DNA from: a virus
Strand: one strand, 5' to 3'
Virus record (IMG/VR): IMGVR_UViG_3300025674_000091
Coordinates: 1 to 43,670 of that record
Length of the DNA stretch: 43,670 nt
A program made the translations under genes and the position numbers. A model generated the notes under the pieces. It was not told where the DNA came from. It ran no database searches and saw only the letters and a program-made list of their open reading frames with translations. This document shows positions 1 to 8,595 of the stretch, piece by piece. Numbering within the stretch: the stretch's first letter is position 1; each line of letters starts with the position of its first letter.

Positions 1-161
1 TGGCAGAAATCAACGCCTCAGCCCAGATCATTCCCGCTCTTGCTCAGATGGCGGGGACTCAAGCGACGGCAACCGGCGGAGCAGCTCAAGAATTCCTGCG
101 TAGCTATCTCGCACGCCCTGATTTCCAACAATCTCTTAGTACAATTGGAACAGGGAAATAG
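1..161 (+). CDS. 3' end of a hypothetical protein (cut by window edge)
   Basis: The frame starting at base 3 is open to a TAG at 159-161 and encodes 52 residues, rich in Ala, Gln and Thr and ending in STIGTGK. If the base before the window is an A, the first complete codon would be preceded by an ATG, so the gene could be nearly complete. A coding gene starts 5 bases after the stop, which fits a tight operon with the next three genes. No family recognised. The composition (AEINASAQIIPALAQMAG) suits a small virion or scaffold-like protein. Confidence 0.6.
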   Translation, partial: AEINASAQIIPALAQMAGTQATATGGAAQEFLRSYLARPDFQQSLSTIGTGK

Positions 162-166
162 AGAAG

Positions 167-820
167 ATGTCGACTTCATTTTTTGATACTGCAGAAGGAC
201 GGGCACTTCGAGCTCTTCCTCAAATTTTTGGAAGGTTGACCAAGCCTTTTGAGGCTCCTGGTGAAATTAATCGGTTAGCCCAAAAAATGGCTGGGCAGCA
301 AGCCCAAACTCCGGTTACTACAGAAGCCGAAAAGCTGGCCAGGGAACAGGAGCAGAGGGCCAAGGAAGCGGAGGAGGCGGCTGCTAAGGGCCAACAGCGC
401 ACGCAACAAGCAGAACAAGCTGGTCAACAGCAACGAGGACAGGCTCAGACCGGAACCTTTGGGGCTCAAGAGCAGTATTTAAATATTCTCCGAGATCTGC
501 TCGAGCAGTCGGTTGACCCGGTAATACTTCAGCGAAGAGCTGACATTGACGCTGATCTTTATGCGCGTCAAGTAAAAGCCGCTAACCAAGCGGCGATGGA
601 GCAGACGCGTGAGCTGACTCAGCGAGCTCTTGAGCGCGACACTATTAACGCCTGGTCGAACATCACTCAGAAACAGATCGACCGCGACACCCAGCTTGCT
701 GTGGGCATGATGAGCCTCAGTGCAACGCTGGGTATGCCTAACCCTAATGTTCTTCAGGGCATGGCTTCCGCAGGTGCGAGTGCTGCTCGTGCTTATTCAC
801 CGATCAAGGCTCTGTACTGA
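167..820 (+). CDS. Hypothetical coiled-coil virion-type protein
   Basis: The gene encodes 217 residues. Residues about 45-95 are a highly charged Glu/Lys/Gln/Ala stretch (repeated EAEEAA, QQAEQAGQQ) that should form a long coiled coil or a disordered helix. Residues 100-190 look helical too, with many Gln, Arg and Ala. The C-terminus is small-residue rich (MASAGASAARAY). It begins with ATG behind a GAGAAG-type ribosome site and is followed within 3 bases by the next gene, so the four genes at the left edge are one operon. No enzyme motif is visible. An internal virion or tail-associated structural role is an inference from composition and context. Confidence 0.75.
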   Translation: MSTSFFDTAEGRALRALPQIFGRLTKPFEAPGEINRLAQKMAGQQAQTPVTTEAEKLAREQEQRAKEAEEAAAKGQQRTQQAEQAGQQQRGQAQTGTFGAQEQYLNILRDLLEQSVDPVILQRRADIDADLYARQVKAANQAAMEQTRELTQRALERDTINAWSNITQKQIDRDTQLAVGMMSLSATLGMPNPNVLQGMASAGASAARAYSPIKALY

Positions 821-822
821 TC

Positions 823-1554
823 ATGGTTCTTCCTGCTATTGCTGGAACGCTTTTAACCGGAGTTGGGGCTGGCGCCGCCAGTAGTCTTTTAGATGGCCTA
901 TTCGGCGGCGGGGGAGGAGGCTCCTCATCTTCTGACTACTACTCGCAGTATGGCGCTTTGGCCGCTCAGCTGAATAACCCTCTCACTGCAGCCATGAACG
1001 GGCTCGCAGTGCTACAGGGTTCTCTTGGAGGTGCTCTCGGTCTCGAGGGTTCTACTATTGCTAACGCTCAGTTGGGCGTCCTGAAAGAAGCCCTAAATCG
1101 CGCTGAGAAGGCAACTACGGCTCAAGCTGCTGTCACCACGGGTGCAGCTGGCGCGGGTATTGATACTCTTAAGAACTTAGCTAACGCACGTACTGCCACC
1201 GAGTTAGCTGGTCCTCAGTTCCTCGGTCAAGCCGGTTCTGCAGCTTTAGCTGGTGAGAATCAATTAGCTCAAAGCCTGGCGGGCACAAACTTAGGCCTTA
1301 AATCTCTTCAGGAGCAGACCAGGGCCGCTGTTGCTCAGAAACAGTCCGATACTCTTGCAGATGTCTTCAGCACTCGAGCTAAAACTGAGGGTAGTTTGGC
1401 ACTCGGCGCTCAGGCTCTCGAGAGTGGTCTGAAATTGCAGCAAGCAAAAACCCTCAGCGACCTCGCAACTATCAAAGGTCAAACTAAGGGTCAGCTTGCA
1501 CTGAAGCGCTATGGTGCTAGCCAAGCCCTGGCTGGTACGCGCTTCTTTGCATGA
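823..1554 (+). CDS. Gly/Ala-rich hypothetical virion protein
   Basis: The gene encodes 243 residues. The N-terminus is hydrophobic and glycine-rich (PAIAGTLLTGVGAGAASSLL, then a run of Gly and Ser), which could be a membrane-active segment. The rest is an Ala/Leu/Gln-rich helical region with repeating ANA, ALA and TAT patterns. Small hydrophobic Ala/Gly proteins of this style are often found among the ejection or internal virion proteins of short-tailed phages, so that role is possible but unproven. It starts 3 bases after the upstream stop and overlaps the next gene by 4 bases (ATGA). Confidence 0.75.
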   Translation: MVLPAIAGTLLTGVGAGAASSLLDGLFGGGGGGSSSSDYYSQYGALAAQLNNPLTAAMNGLAVLQGSLGGALGLEGSTIANAQLGVLKEALNRAEKATTAQAAVTTGAAGAGIDTLKNLANARTATELAGPQFLGQAGSAALAGENQLAQSLAGTNLGLKSLQEQTRAAVAQKQSDTLADVFSTRAKTEGSLALGAQALESGLKLQQAKTLSDLATIKGQTKGQLALKRYGASQALAGTRFFA

Positions 1555-2081
1555 TCCAATCAAAAGTTGGTGATTCGACCACCGTCGCAGCGTGGTTGGA
1601 TTCTTTAAGTAAGTCGCAACGTGACGCGTTCACGTACTACGCGAAAAACTCGACCAGCGATATCGAGGCGTTCCTTTTCGCGAGGTTCTTAAAGCCTGGG
1701 TTTGACGGCTCGATATCCGATCTGACGGCGTTTATTCAGGAGCGTTACCCCAAAGCCGATCTTCGTAAAGATCTATTGATCGAGATCGACGCTCTGAAAA
1801 TCGATTTAGGCAATGTCCGCCAGATGACCTTAACGGGCATGTTGGACCACGCGACGGCAGCTACCAAGATCGCTGTCCTTCAGAAGGAACTTCGTTCTCA
1901 TATCCAAGCTGTTCGTCAGTTGACTGACGGTCTGGACCGCCGTGGCTTATTGCTTGCAGGCGCGGATCGCTGCTTGCGTGAGCTCGTAAATAGTTTCGAG
2001 GATCAACCGACTATGAGTGCTCTGCTGGAAGAAGCTTCTCTAATTGTTTGGTCGGTTATTGAACGCGAAGAGAAGAATTAA
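1551..2081 (+). CDS. Hypothetical protein, last gene of left operon
   Basis: The gene encodes 176 residues and is mainly helical and acidic, with no recognised domain. The ATG overlaps the previous stop (ATGA), which implies translational coupling. Residues 60-120 (for example LRKDLLIEIDALKIDLGNV) suggest amphipathic helices. The stop lies directly beside the hairpin at 2080-2103. Its function is unknown; the likely role is structural or assembly-related because it is co-transcribed with virion-like proteins. Confidence 0.75.
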   Translation: MIQSKVGDSTTVAAWLDSLSKSQRDAFTYYAKNSTSDIEAFLFARFLKPGFDGSISDLTAFIQERYPKADLRKDLLIEIDALKIDLGNVRQMTLTGMLDHATAATKIAVLQKELRSHIQAVRQLTDGLDRRGLLLAGADRCLRELVNSFEDQPTMSALLEEASLIVWSVIEREEKN

Positions 2082-2103
2082 AAAAGGGGGCTCGAAAGCC
2101 CCC
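2080..2103 (-). terminator. Rho-independent terminator (mainly for the leftward genes)
   Basis: The stem GGGGGCT / AGCCCCC (7 bp, 2086-2092 with 2097-2103) closes a CGAA loop. Read on the minus strand the stem is followed by six T, a classic intrinsic terminator for the glycosyl genes 4386->2132. On the plus strand only TT follows, so it would stop the left operon less efficiently. It lies between two convergent operons. Confidence 0.85.
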
Positions 2104-2131
2104 TTCTAGCGTATTCAACCCTTGGCTTCAA

Positions 2132-3217
2132 TTAAACACGCCGCATTAAACTTAGCACGTTTAACACGGGTGTTCTGAAGATACCCATAAAGGAATCATT
2201 AACACCAAGCGACATTACCAGCTCTTGTTCGTCTTCAATAAAGCAGCCGAATGGGAGGACACACGCTGGTTGATTAGAGATATCGTTGCCAACAGGGTCC
2301 GACCACGTAATCAGGTCATCGTTAGTGGAGCCGACAAAGAGCGGCTCATCCATCATGCGAACTATCTTCGTTTGGTCCTCGTCCAGGGTGTAAGCACTTA
2401 AGGCGTACAAAAGGTAGGGTCTACGGTCTAGCTCTTGAACCATGTACTTCCAATGGTAAAAAACTAGCCATTCGTCGCCCAACTTCACAGGAGCCGTGGA
2501 GTTGAAAGTCGGGTGACCCGCAGTAACTTCTTTAAGACAGCTTGGGTCGATTACCTTGTCCGGTTTTCCTGGACTCTTGATGACGATAGGTACTGTTGAG
2601 TAAAGAAGTTTTAACTCGTCCCCATCAGAGTAAAAGCACCAGTTTTTCTCCGCCTGCCCATCCTCTAGGTTTTTTCCGATAGGAGGGAAGTAGCAATCCG
2701 TCAGGTGCCCGTATTCGTTGATGACACCTGTGCAGATCTTTGGACTCTTAACCAGTTTGTGGCTTGAAGAGTCCCACTTGGTGGCGTAGCTACTCGTTAC
2801 AAACTGACAGTGAAGGCTGTCGTCGGGAGAGATAAAAATCCGGGGGTCTTCATAGCTGAGTCTGTGCTTTGATTCCCTGAGCTTTTGTCCTGCAACGATC
2901 GTCTCGTCATTGATCATCTCCCCTACATAAATATCAGTAGGGGTGTTGTTGTAGTAGAAGTACTTCATGTCGTGCCTGAACACGAAGGGCTCCGGCTGAG
3001 ATCGCCACGCGATAAGGGTCGACCCCTTGTGCTTAAGAATGCAGGGGCTGAAGTTAGCTACTGAGGTCGGTGGGAGACCATAAAGTATGCGAGTGAATTC
3101 GCCGCCGATTTCCTGAGCTTGTACGTAGACAGAAGGAAATCCAGACTTTGTCGGGAGATGGACTTTGCGGACGGCACGCTCGTGGTACGTGCGGTAGCGA
3201 TGAAATTGAAGACTCAT
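2132..3217 (-). CDS. GH130-like five-bladed propeller glycosidase/phosphorylase-like protein
   Basis: The gene encodes 361 residues. The pattern matches the five-bladed beta-propeller glycoside families (GH43/GH130 type): an early RSQPEPF strand, an EDPRIF motif at residues 123-128 typical of GH130-like enzymes, then GHPTFNSTAPV and WLVFYHW, the usual GSAPV...FYH region. There is no signal peptide. GH130 enzymes phosphorolyse or hydrolyse mannosides, but the substrate cannot be inferred here. It overlaps the upstream GT4 gene by 4 bases (ATGA), so a glycosyltransferase and a glycan-active protein are translationally coupled. A binding-only propeller is the main alternative. Confidence 0.7.
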   Translation of the reverse strand: MSLQFHRYRTYHERAVRKVHLPTKSGFPSVYVQAQEIGGEFTRILYGLPPTSVANFSPCILKHKGSTLIAWRSQPEPFVFRHDMKYFYYNNTPTDIYVGEMINDETIVAGQKLRESKHRLSYEDPRIFISPDDSLHCQFVTSSYATKWDSSSHKLVKSPKICTGVINEYGHLTDCYFPPIGKNLEDGQAEKNWCFYSDGDELKLLYSTVPIVIKSPGKPDKVIDPSCLKEVTAGHPTFNSTAPVKLGDEWLVFYHWKYMVQELDRRPYLLYALSAYTLDEDQTKIVRMMDEPLFVGSTNDDLITWSDPVGNDISNQPACVLPFGCFIEDEQELVMSLGVNDSFMGIFRTPVLNVLSLMRRV

Positions 3218-4386
3218 TTGCTCAGCTCCTCCATGGCTGTCTGAAAACCTTCAGAGATTTTGTCCCAGCGATACGAGGGGTTTTTCGTCACCTCATAGCA
3301 AGACTCAGCGGTGTGCTTGCGGTACGTTTCGTCTTCATAGAGTTCGGTAAGAAGCTCCGCTGCGTGATTCGTGTCCACGATGCCTCGCTCCAAACCGAGA
3401 TCTTTGTCGTAAATCCAGGCTGCGACACGCGCTAGTGGGGTTTTGTTCCGCCAGATATCAGCAAACGACGTGTGGTCTGGGAGAACCAAGGGGCGTTTGC
3501 ATGAAGCATGCTCAAAGGGTACTAATCCCCAGCCTTCTCCATTTGCTGTATTAATTCCAACGTCACTTGCGTTATAGATTTTGTTTAGCAGCTCGTCGGG
3601 TGGAGCATCCATATAGTTGATGTTGTTTGACGTCATGATTAATCGGCCATTCGAGTCAAGACCCTGTTTCTTCATCTCTGCCTCAAACAGCGCTCGGACG
3701 TCCCAACCGAGATCCTTTTCGCTCATATGGAGGTAAAGCATCGCGTCTTCCTTATCCTTCGCGAATTGCGCGAAGGCCTTGATGGTTAGATCGATCTGCT
3801 TACGAGGCTGGTTTCTATTTGCATTAAGAACGATGAACTTATCTAGAGGTAATCCGAGCTGTCTACGCGCTTCATCCCGTTCCATCGGGAAGAATTTTGA
3901 GGTATCTAAACCGTGGGGAATTACGCCAAGCAGTTTGGGCTCGACACCTTGCCTGATCAAGCGCTGGGCTTGTTCGATCGTGAATGTGATCGCGAAATCC
4001 CAGTCCTTGATGTAGCGCAAGTGGCTCTCGATATACCACTCAGAGTCAATTGGGAAGTAAGCTATGAACTTAAACTTATGCTGTGCTTTCAGTAAATGAA
4101 TGCGCTCCCAGACTTGGTTTACGATCCAGATATCGTTTAAGCAGATAATGAAATCCGGTTTCTCTTCCTCTACGACTTGAGGTAGTCGCCCGATCCCAAA
4201 ACGGTCGCTCGGATTCAGGGCTCCAGCTGGGTAGACCTTAAAGGGTAGATCATGAGGGTCACCACTGTAGTTAATACCAAACGCAACGATCTCATTATTT
4301 TTTGCGAGGTGCTCCAGAATACTGTGTGTTACACGAGCAAATCCAGTATTCGAGAGGATGTCCCCGTACCAGAGAATCTTTGCCAT
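3214..4386 (-). CDS. GT4-family glycosyltransferase (GT-B fold)
   Basis: The gene encodes 390 residues, the usual GT4 length. The N-terminal Rossmann domain opens with KILWYGDILSNTGFARVT. The VIPHGLDTSKF linker (155-165) and NRNQPRKQIDL (190-200) are typical of the donor domain. EGWGLVPFEHA (284-294) is the E-x7-E nucleotide-sugar site, followed by the PLVLPDHTS loop. It should transfer a sugar from a nucleotide donor to an unknown acceptor (phage DNA, virion protein or host surface glycan). It is divergent from TerL with only 48 bases between them and coupled to the GH130-like gene downstream. Confidence 0.85.
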   Translation of the reverse strand: MAKILWYGDILSNTGFARVTHSILEHLAKNNEIVAFGINYSGDPHDLPFKVYPAGALNPSDRFGIGRLPQVVEEEKPDFIICLNDIWIVNQVWERIHLLKAQHKFKFIAYFPIDSEWYIESHLRYIKDWDFAITFTIEQAQRLIRQGVEPKLLGVIPHGLDTSKFFPMERDEARRQLGLPLDKFIVLNANRNQPRKQIDLTIKAFAQFAKDKEDAMLYLHMSEKDLGWDVRALFEAEMKKQGLDSNGRLIMTSNNINYMDAPPDELLNKIYNASDVGINTANGEGWGLVPFEHASCKRPLVLPDHTSFADIWRNKTPLARVAAWIYDKDLGLERGIVDTNHAAELLTELYEDETYRKHTAESCYEVTKNPSYRWDKISEGFQTAMEELSK

Positions 4387-4434
4387 TTAGCGGTAGAATC
4401 TGGCTATTAGTATACAGACATTGTTTTAAATCGC
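4387..4434. promoter_or_regulatory. Candidate divergent promoter region between GT4 and terL
   Basis: The 48-base gap must serve two divergent operons. On the minus strand TATACT (plus 4409-4414) is a near-consensus -10 box 22 bases before the GT4 start. On the plus strand TAGAAT at 4394-4399 lies 35 bases before the terL ATG. No convincing -35 box is visible for either, so this is tentative. Confidence 0.3.
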
Positions 4435-5958
4435 ATGCCGAGTAGAGAATCATTTGCTTACCGTCGTGCGCTCAAGTTACGCGCAGCTAAGGCTGTGGAT
4501 TCCGACGTACAAGAGCTAAGTTCGATATTTTCTAGAGCAGCAGATGACTTCCCTACTTTCTGTACTGTTATGGATAAGGCTCCGGCAAAGCATATGCTGG
4601 AGTGGCATCAGCATTTAGTGACTGGCGAGAGCAATAGATACTTAATAGACATTGCTGGGCCTAATCTTGATATCCTTGCACCTCGAGGTAGTGCAAAGTC
4701 CACGGTGCTCAACATGTTCACCGCCTGGATCATTGGGCGGCATACGACAGCTGGTCTGCCTCTACAGATTATCTACTGTTCCTACAACATCGCGACGGCA
4801 ATCCCCAAGAGTCGAATCATCAAACAAATTATCGACTCGTCTTCTTATAAAAAGATTTTTCCGAAAGTCCAGCTCCGCTCTGGTATGCAGTCGGACATCG
4901 GCTGGAGTATTGACTTTGACTACGCAGGGATCAGCCGTGTGGGCGACGAAGAATTTACCCTTCGTGCTGCTGGGCTGAGAGGTTCGATTACGTCTAAGCG
5001 TGCCCACCTTGTGATCGTCGATGACCCTATTAAGTCGAGCACCGACATCAAGAACCCAACCATTAGGGAGGAGATGAACAACAACTGGAGTTCAGTTATC
5101 GCTCCCATTATTTTTGAAGGAGGGAGAGCTATCTGTCTTGGGACTCGATTCCACCCACTTGATATCCACAAGACGATGTTCGTGCCTCAGAAGGGGTGGA
5201 AGCAGGTAACGCAAGAGGCTTTAACTTACGACGATAAAGGTGACCCCGAGAGTTATTGGCCGGAACAGTGGAGTGTTGACTATCTACAAGGACAGAAAGA
5301 ACTCGATCCAGTTGCTTTTGCCTTCCAGTATCAGCAACAGCCGGTGATGACTTCCGACTTGGTCTTGTCTCCGGATCTTCTGATTAAAGGTGACGTCGTT
5401 ACCGAGTTCGACAGTCTCGCCGTAGGTATTGATCTTTCGGCTAGTAAGAACGAAACGTCGGACTATACCGCTTTTGTCCTAGCCGGTCGTCTCAAAGACA
5501 AGTACTACGTTATCGATGCTCACCAGGTTAGATCGATCGGAAACCTGGAAAAAATCGATCTACTCTGCAAAATGCTCGTCGAGTGGGGAATCCTACAGGA
5601 AAACAGTGAGGGCGAATACTTCCCCACGTACTCCACATGCACTCTTGTTGTCGAATCAGTTGCTTATCAAGCTTCTTTAGCGGCGGACTTGAGGCGGATT
5701 TTATTGAGTGAGAGAGGTTTGGGGAACATTCATATCCACGAAGCGAAGGGTTTCCGTGGCGATAAGATCGCTCGCTTCAGAGGTACCCTTGGCTTATTAG
5801 AAAATAAAAAGGTGACGTTTAATCGTTTCCGTAAGTTTGATGCTCTCTTCGATCAGTTAATAAATATCGGTGCGACCTCCCACGATGACCTACTCGATGC
5901 GTATACCTGGGTAATTACCTATCTGCAGCGTCGCGGTAATTTCGAGATGGAGTATTGA
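4435..5958 (+). CDS. terL: Terminase large subunit (ATPase-nuclease)
   Basis: The gene encodes 507 residues. The N-terminal ATPase has a Walker A-like APRGSAKST (82-90) and a Walker B LVIVDD (192-197); LGTRFHPLD (235-243) lies where the coupling motif is expected. The C-terminal RNase H-like nuclease has AVGIDLSASKNETSDYT (329-345, first acidic residue D333), a VVESVAYQ strand with the second acidic residue, and SHDDLLDAY near residue 490 for the last metal ligands. The enzyme cuts concatemers and pumps DNA through the portal. No small terminase subunit was recognised nearby. The start ATG follows a short divergent promoter gap. Confidence 0.95.
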   Translation: MPSRESFAYRRALKLRAAKAVDSDVQELSSIFSRAADDFPTFCTVMDKAPAKHMLEWHQHLVTGESNRYLIDIAGPNLDILAPRGSAKSTVLNMFTAWIIGRHTTAGLPLQIIYCSYNIATAIPKSRIIKQIIDSSSYKKIFPKVQLRSGMQSDIGWSIDFDYAGISRVGDEEFTLRAAGLRGSITSKRAHLVIVDDPIKSSTDIKNPTIREEMNNNWSSVIAPIIFEGGRAICLGTRFHPLDIHKTMFVPQKGWKQVTQEALTYDDKGDPESYWPEQWSVDYLQGQKELDPVAFAFQYQQQPVMTSDLVLSPDLLIKGDVVTEFDSLAVGIDLSASKNETSDYTAFVLAGRLKDKYYVIDAHQVRSIGNLEKIDLLCKMLVEWGILQENSEGEYFPTYSTCTLVVESVAYQASLAADLRRILLSERGLGNIHIHEAKGFRGDKIARFRGTLGLLENKKVTFNRFRKFDALFDQLINIGATSHDDLLDAYTWVITYLQRRGNFEMEY

Positions 5959-5960
5959 TA

Positions 5961-6869
5961 ATGGATATTTCCTCCTGCTCTAACGCACTGCTGTACTCTT
6001 CTAAGTACTTTATAGCCATTACAGCCCATAACCCTTTAAATCGTTTTGATCCTCTTCTCGCGGTTCTTCGTGGGTACGGGGAGCTTCCCGGTCGAAAGGA
6101 GGTCTTTATTTTTATTGATTATGAGCACCGTGAAGACGAGGGTCCCCTTCTTGAGCTCTTAGAAGCAAACGTGAAGGGTCTAAGTTTAAACGTTATTATA
6201 GCTCCGGAAGTATACACTGGTTTTTATCTTACATGGAGTCATAAGGATCTTCTTAAAAAAGCTGTAGAGGCTAGAGCGTATGACTTCTATATTTATAGTG
6301 AGAACGATATGCTTTTATCTAGCGAGAACTTTGTTTATTGGTACAACTGGAAAGACCGTTTGAAGAGTCTGAACCTGGAGCCTGGTTTCTGTCGGTTTGA
6401 GCGGTTCGAGGATAAGTTCGTACCTTTCGATAACCATTGGAAGTGGAATTTAAGTAAGCCCACTCCCAGTGTTTGGGGCGACCGTCCCTTCGAGGTCAAA
6501 ACCTACTTAACGCCTGGGTCTGAATTTATAGGTTTCGCGTCTCTCGGAAATCCGTATACCGGAATGATGATTCTTGACCAACAGATGGCTGAAGAGTACA
6601 TAAAGTCAGATAGTTGCGATCCCACTAAAAGCTTTTCTTTAACTAAGCACAGGTGCTGGCCAATTGCCGATCGGAGCACGATGGGGACAATTTTTGAGAA
6701 CCTCGCACCTAAGCAGGAGCATCGACGGGTCGTGCCTCTAGTTCGATGCGAAGGTCGTGTGCAGATCGCCCCCTGCGGTCTGGTCGAGCATTTAGACAAC
6801 AAGTACAGCAAAGAGCTCAGCGCAAAAGGCGAAATTTTGCTAGATATTTCTGAGTTTCTTGCAGTCTGA
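5961..6869 (+). CDS. Putative GT-A type glycosyltransferase
   Basis: The gene encodes 302 residues from the ATG at 5961; an in-frame TTG at 5955 is less likely because the ATG sits 3 bases after the terL stop. KYFIAITAHNPLNRFD followed by an alternating strand/helix pattern and FYIYSENDML (about residue 100) looks like the nucleotide-sugar domain, with END taking the place of the metal-binding DxD. The C-terminal half has many aromatic and Pro residues. No signal peptide or membrane segment. It is the third of four carbohydrate-type genes flanking terL. The family is less clear than for the GT4 and GT17 genes. Confidence 0.6.
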   Translation: MDISSCSNALLYSSKYFIAITAHNPLNRFDPLLAVLRGYGELPGRKEVFIFIDYEHREDEGPLLELLEANVKGLSLNVIIAPEVYTGFYLTWSHKDLLKKAVEARAYDFYIYSENDMLLSSENFVYWYNWKDRLKSLNLEPGFCRFERFEDKFVPFDNHWKWNLSKPTPSVWGDRPFEVKTYLTPGSEFIGFASLGNPYTGMMILDQQMAEEYIKSDSCDPTKSFSLTKHRCWPIADRSTMGTIFENLAPKQEHRRVVPLVRCEGRVQIAPCGLVEHLDNKYSKELSAKGEILLDISEFLAV

Positions 6870-7159
6870 TGCTTTTTGAGGAAGACCGTTTTATCTTTAA
6901 CGAGATTGATGACCTAACGCCACGCAAGACAATGTCGTTTGACGATAATGTGAACCACCCTATGCACTACACGCAGGGCAGTATTGAGTGCATTGATGCT
7001 ATGGAAGCCGCCTTAGGTAAGGAAGGCTTACGCGCTTACTGTAAGGGAGCCTGTTTGAAATACCTTTGGCGTACAGACTTTAAAAATGGTGTTGAGGATC
7101 TCAAGAAATGCGCGTGGTATCTCCAGAAATTAATCGAAATTTCTGAGGAGGAGAGTTAA
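6869..7159 (+). CDS. DUF3310 family protein
   Basis: The gene encodes 96 residues. The core fits DUF3310, a small family common in phages: NHPMHYTQGSIECIDAME, then AYCKGACLKYLWR and KNGVEDLKKCAWYLQKL. The His, Gly, Lys-Tyr-x-x-Arg and Asp-Leu-x-Lys positions are all present. Its function is unknown in general; it is often found among nucleotide or DNA metabolism genes. The first ATG overlaps the previous stop by one base, which implies co-translation with the glycosyltransferase upstream. Confidence 0.85.
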   Translation: MLFEEDRFIFNEIDDLTPRKTMSFDDNVNHPMHYTQGSIECIDAMEAALGKEGLRAYCKGACLKYLWRTDFKNGVEDLKKCAWYLQKLIEISEEES

Positions 7160-7182
7160 ACTTAAATTGGAGCTCTTTTACT

Positions 7183-7455
7183 ATGGATATTCGCGCTTTT
7201 GGTTCTGTCTTTGGGCAGACTTCTGTGCTCCCTTACGGAAGCGGAATTTCTTGGCAACCGTCTGACGGCGAAGTCCGTTTTCCGACTTGCCGTGGCGTCT
7301 ACCTGAACGCCACCTCCAGCAGCACAGTTTATCTGGAACTCTCTGACGGTCCTGGTCAGTATGTTCAGTTCTCGGCCACCGCGCCGTCTTTGGTTAACTT
7401 GGCTTGCACAGCCATTAGTGGTGGCACCGTTAGTTCCGCAGCTGTACTGTTCTAA
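7183..7455 (+). CDS. Small hypothetical beta-rich protein
   Basis: The gene encodes 90 residues with no Lys after the first residues, rich in Ser, Thr, Val and Gly. The pattern (STVYLELSDGPGQYVQFSA, then GGTVSSAAVLF) suggests a small all-beta virion protein such as a decoration or fibre module. It ends directly at the start of the next gene with a one-base overlap. No family recognised. Confidence 0.65.
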   Translation: MDIRAFGSVFGQTSVLPYGSGISWQPSDGEVRFPTCRGVYLNATSSSTVYLELSDGPGQYVQFSATAPSLVNLACTAISGGTVSSAAVLF

Positions 7456-7748
7456 TGAACCCTTATCTGAATGCCGCTACTGACTTCTCTCAGGCGTACC
7501 GTAAACAGATTGATGCGTCTGAGCGGCAACGACGTGCGGATATGTACTCCGATGAGGCGTTTGCGGACTCGGAGGAGCAGGAGGCGTACAGCCTTATCGG
7601 TGAGCCGACGCCTCAAGCGCCGATTCCTCCTACTGAGTATTCTGACGGTGTACCCAATGGTACTCCTGTCGATATGGGTGATGACCGTGGAAATGTTTTG
7701 GCACGGGCTAAGCGTCGGGTTGCCGAATACATAAAATCACGAGAGTGA
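7455..7748 (+). CDS. Small acidic hypothetical protein
   Basis: The gene encodes 97 residues. Residues 1-45 are polar and charged (QAYRKQIDASERQRRADMYS), followed by a Pro-rich stretch (EPTPQAPIPPTEY) and a short basic C-terminus (RAKRRVAEYIKSRE). Likely disordered; there is no motif. A second frame (7471-7734) is also open but its Arg-rich translation is typical of a shadow. The gene is coupled to the one before it (ATG overlaps the stop). Confidence 0.6.
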   Translation: MNPYLNAATDFSQAYRKQIDASERQRRADMYSDEAFADSEEQEAYSLIGEPTPQAPIPPTEYSDGVPNGTPVDMGDDRGNVLARAKRRVAEYIKSRE

Positions 7749-7779
7749 GTTAATATGCTGCCAGAGTCTTCTGGTTCGC

Positions 7780-8595
7780 ATGCTCATAGATTGTTTTCCT
7801 TACTTCAACGAACGTGAGATTCTTGAGCTGCGTATCCGCACGCTTGAAGATCACGTCGACGGTTTTTTGATCACAGACGCCAACCGTACTCATAGAGGCG
7901 AAGATAAGGAATTCACTTGCTTAGAGACCATTCGGGAACTCGGTCTTCCTGAGGAAAAAATTCAGGTTCTTCACGTGGAGCTCCCCACCATCGAGGAAGC
8001 CCCTGATCCCTGGATCCGCGAACGTGGTCAGCGCGATGCTTTGGGAGTCGGGCTGCATATGATGCCTGATGACACAGTCTTTATTTGTTCTGACTGCGAC
8101 GAGATTGCTAACCCAGAGAAGTTTCAAGAGCTTCTGGAGGTTGTCGAGGAGGAGAAAGAGAATGTTGTGCGTTTAAGTATGTCTATGCATTACGGACGTG
8201 CCGATCGTCAGCTTGTTTCTCCTGAGGGTGAGCTTTTTGACTGGCGTTGCGGGGTCGTCAGCACCGTGGGCAAGCTCAAGGATTTCGGAACTTTGTCCTC
8301 CATGCGTACCACGCAGGCAAACAGGTACTTCGGGGATCGTGACGCTGGTTGGCATTTCTCTTGGATGGGCGATTCCGACAAGCGGAAGCTGAAGCTAAGG
8401 TCGATCGCCGAGTATTACATCTGGGATCGCCCTGAGGTTCAGAAGCTGTGTGACGAGTTCGAACCCGAAGAAGGCAACACCGATATGCTCGGTCGGGAAG
8501 ATCATTTACTGACTTCGTACCCTGTTGAAAATCTCCCGAAAGAACTGGTTAAACTGGAGAGAGTAAAGAATTATCTGTTGCCCGATGTCCGATAA
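7780..8595 (+). CDS. GT17-like glycosyltransferase (beta-1,4-GlcNAc transferase family)
   Basis: The gene encodes 271 residues. The N-terminus IDCFPYFNEREILELRI...VDGFLITDANRTHRG carries the hallmark of glycosyltransferase family 17 (N-terminal DxFPFFNE-like strand and the THRG loop). FICSDCDEI has the DxD-like DCD at 105-107 for metal and nucleotide-sugar binding. GWHFSWMGD near residue 190 is also typical of the family. The acceptor is unknown. The next small gene overlaps by 11 bases. A third glycosyltransferase-type gene near terL points to a dedicated glycosylation function. Confidence 0.8.
   Translation: MLIDCFPYFNEREILELRIRTLEDHVDGFLITDANRTHRGEDKEFTCLETIRELGLPEEKIQVLHVELPTIEEAPDPWIRERGQRDALGVGLHMMPDDTVFICSDCDEIANPEKFQELLEVVEEEKENVVRLSMSMHYGRADRQLVSPEGELFDWRCGVVSTVGKLKDFGTLSSMRTTQANRYFGDRDAGWHFSWMGDSDKRKLKLRSIAEYYIWDRPEVQKLCDEFEPEEGNTDMLGREDHLLTSYPVENLPKELVKLERVKNYLLPDVR

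Noticed and set aside
7755-7817. 20-codon ORF just before the GT17 gene
   Set aside because: Begins with a normal ATG but is very short and out of frame; could be a leader peptide but nothing supports it.
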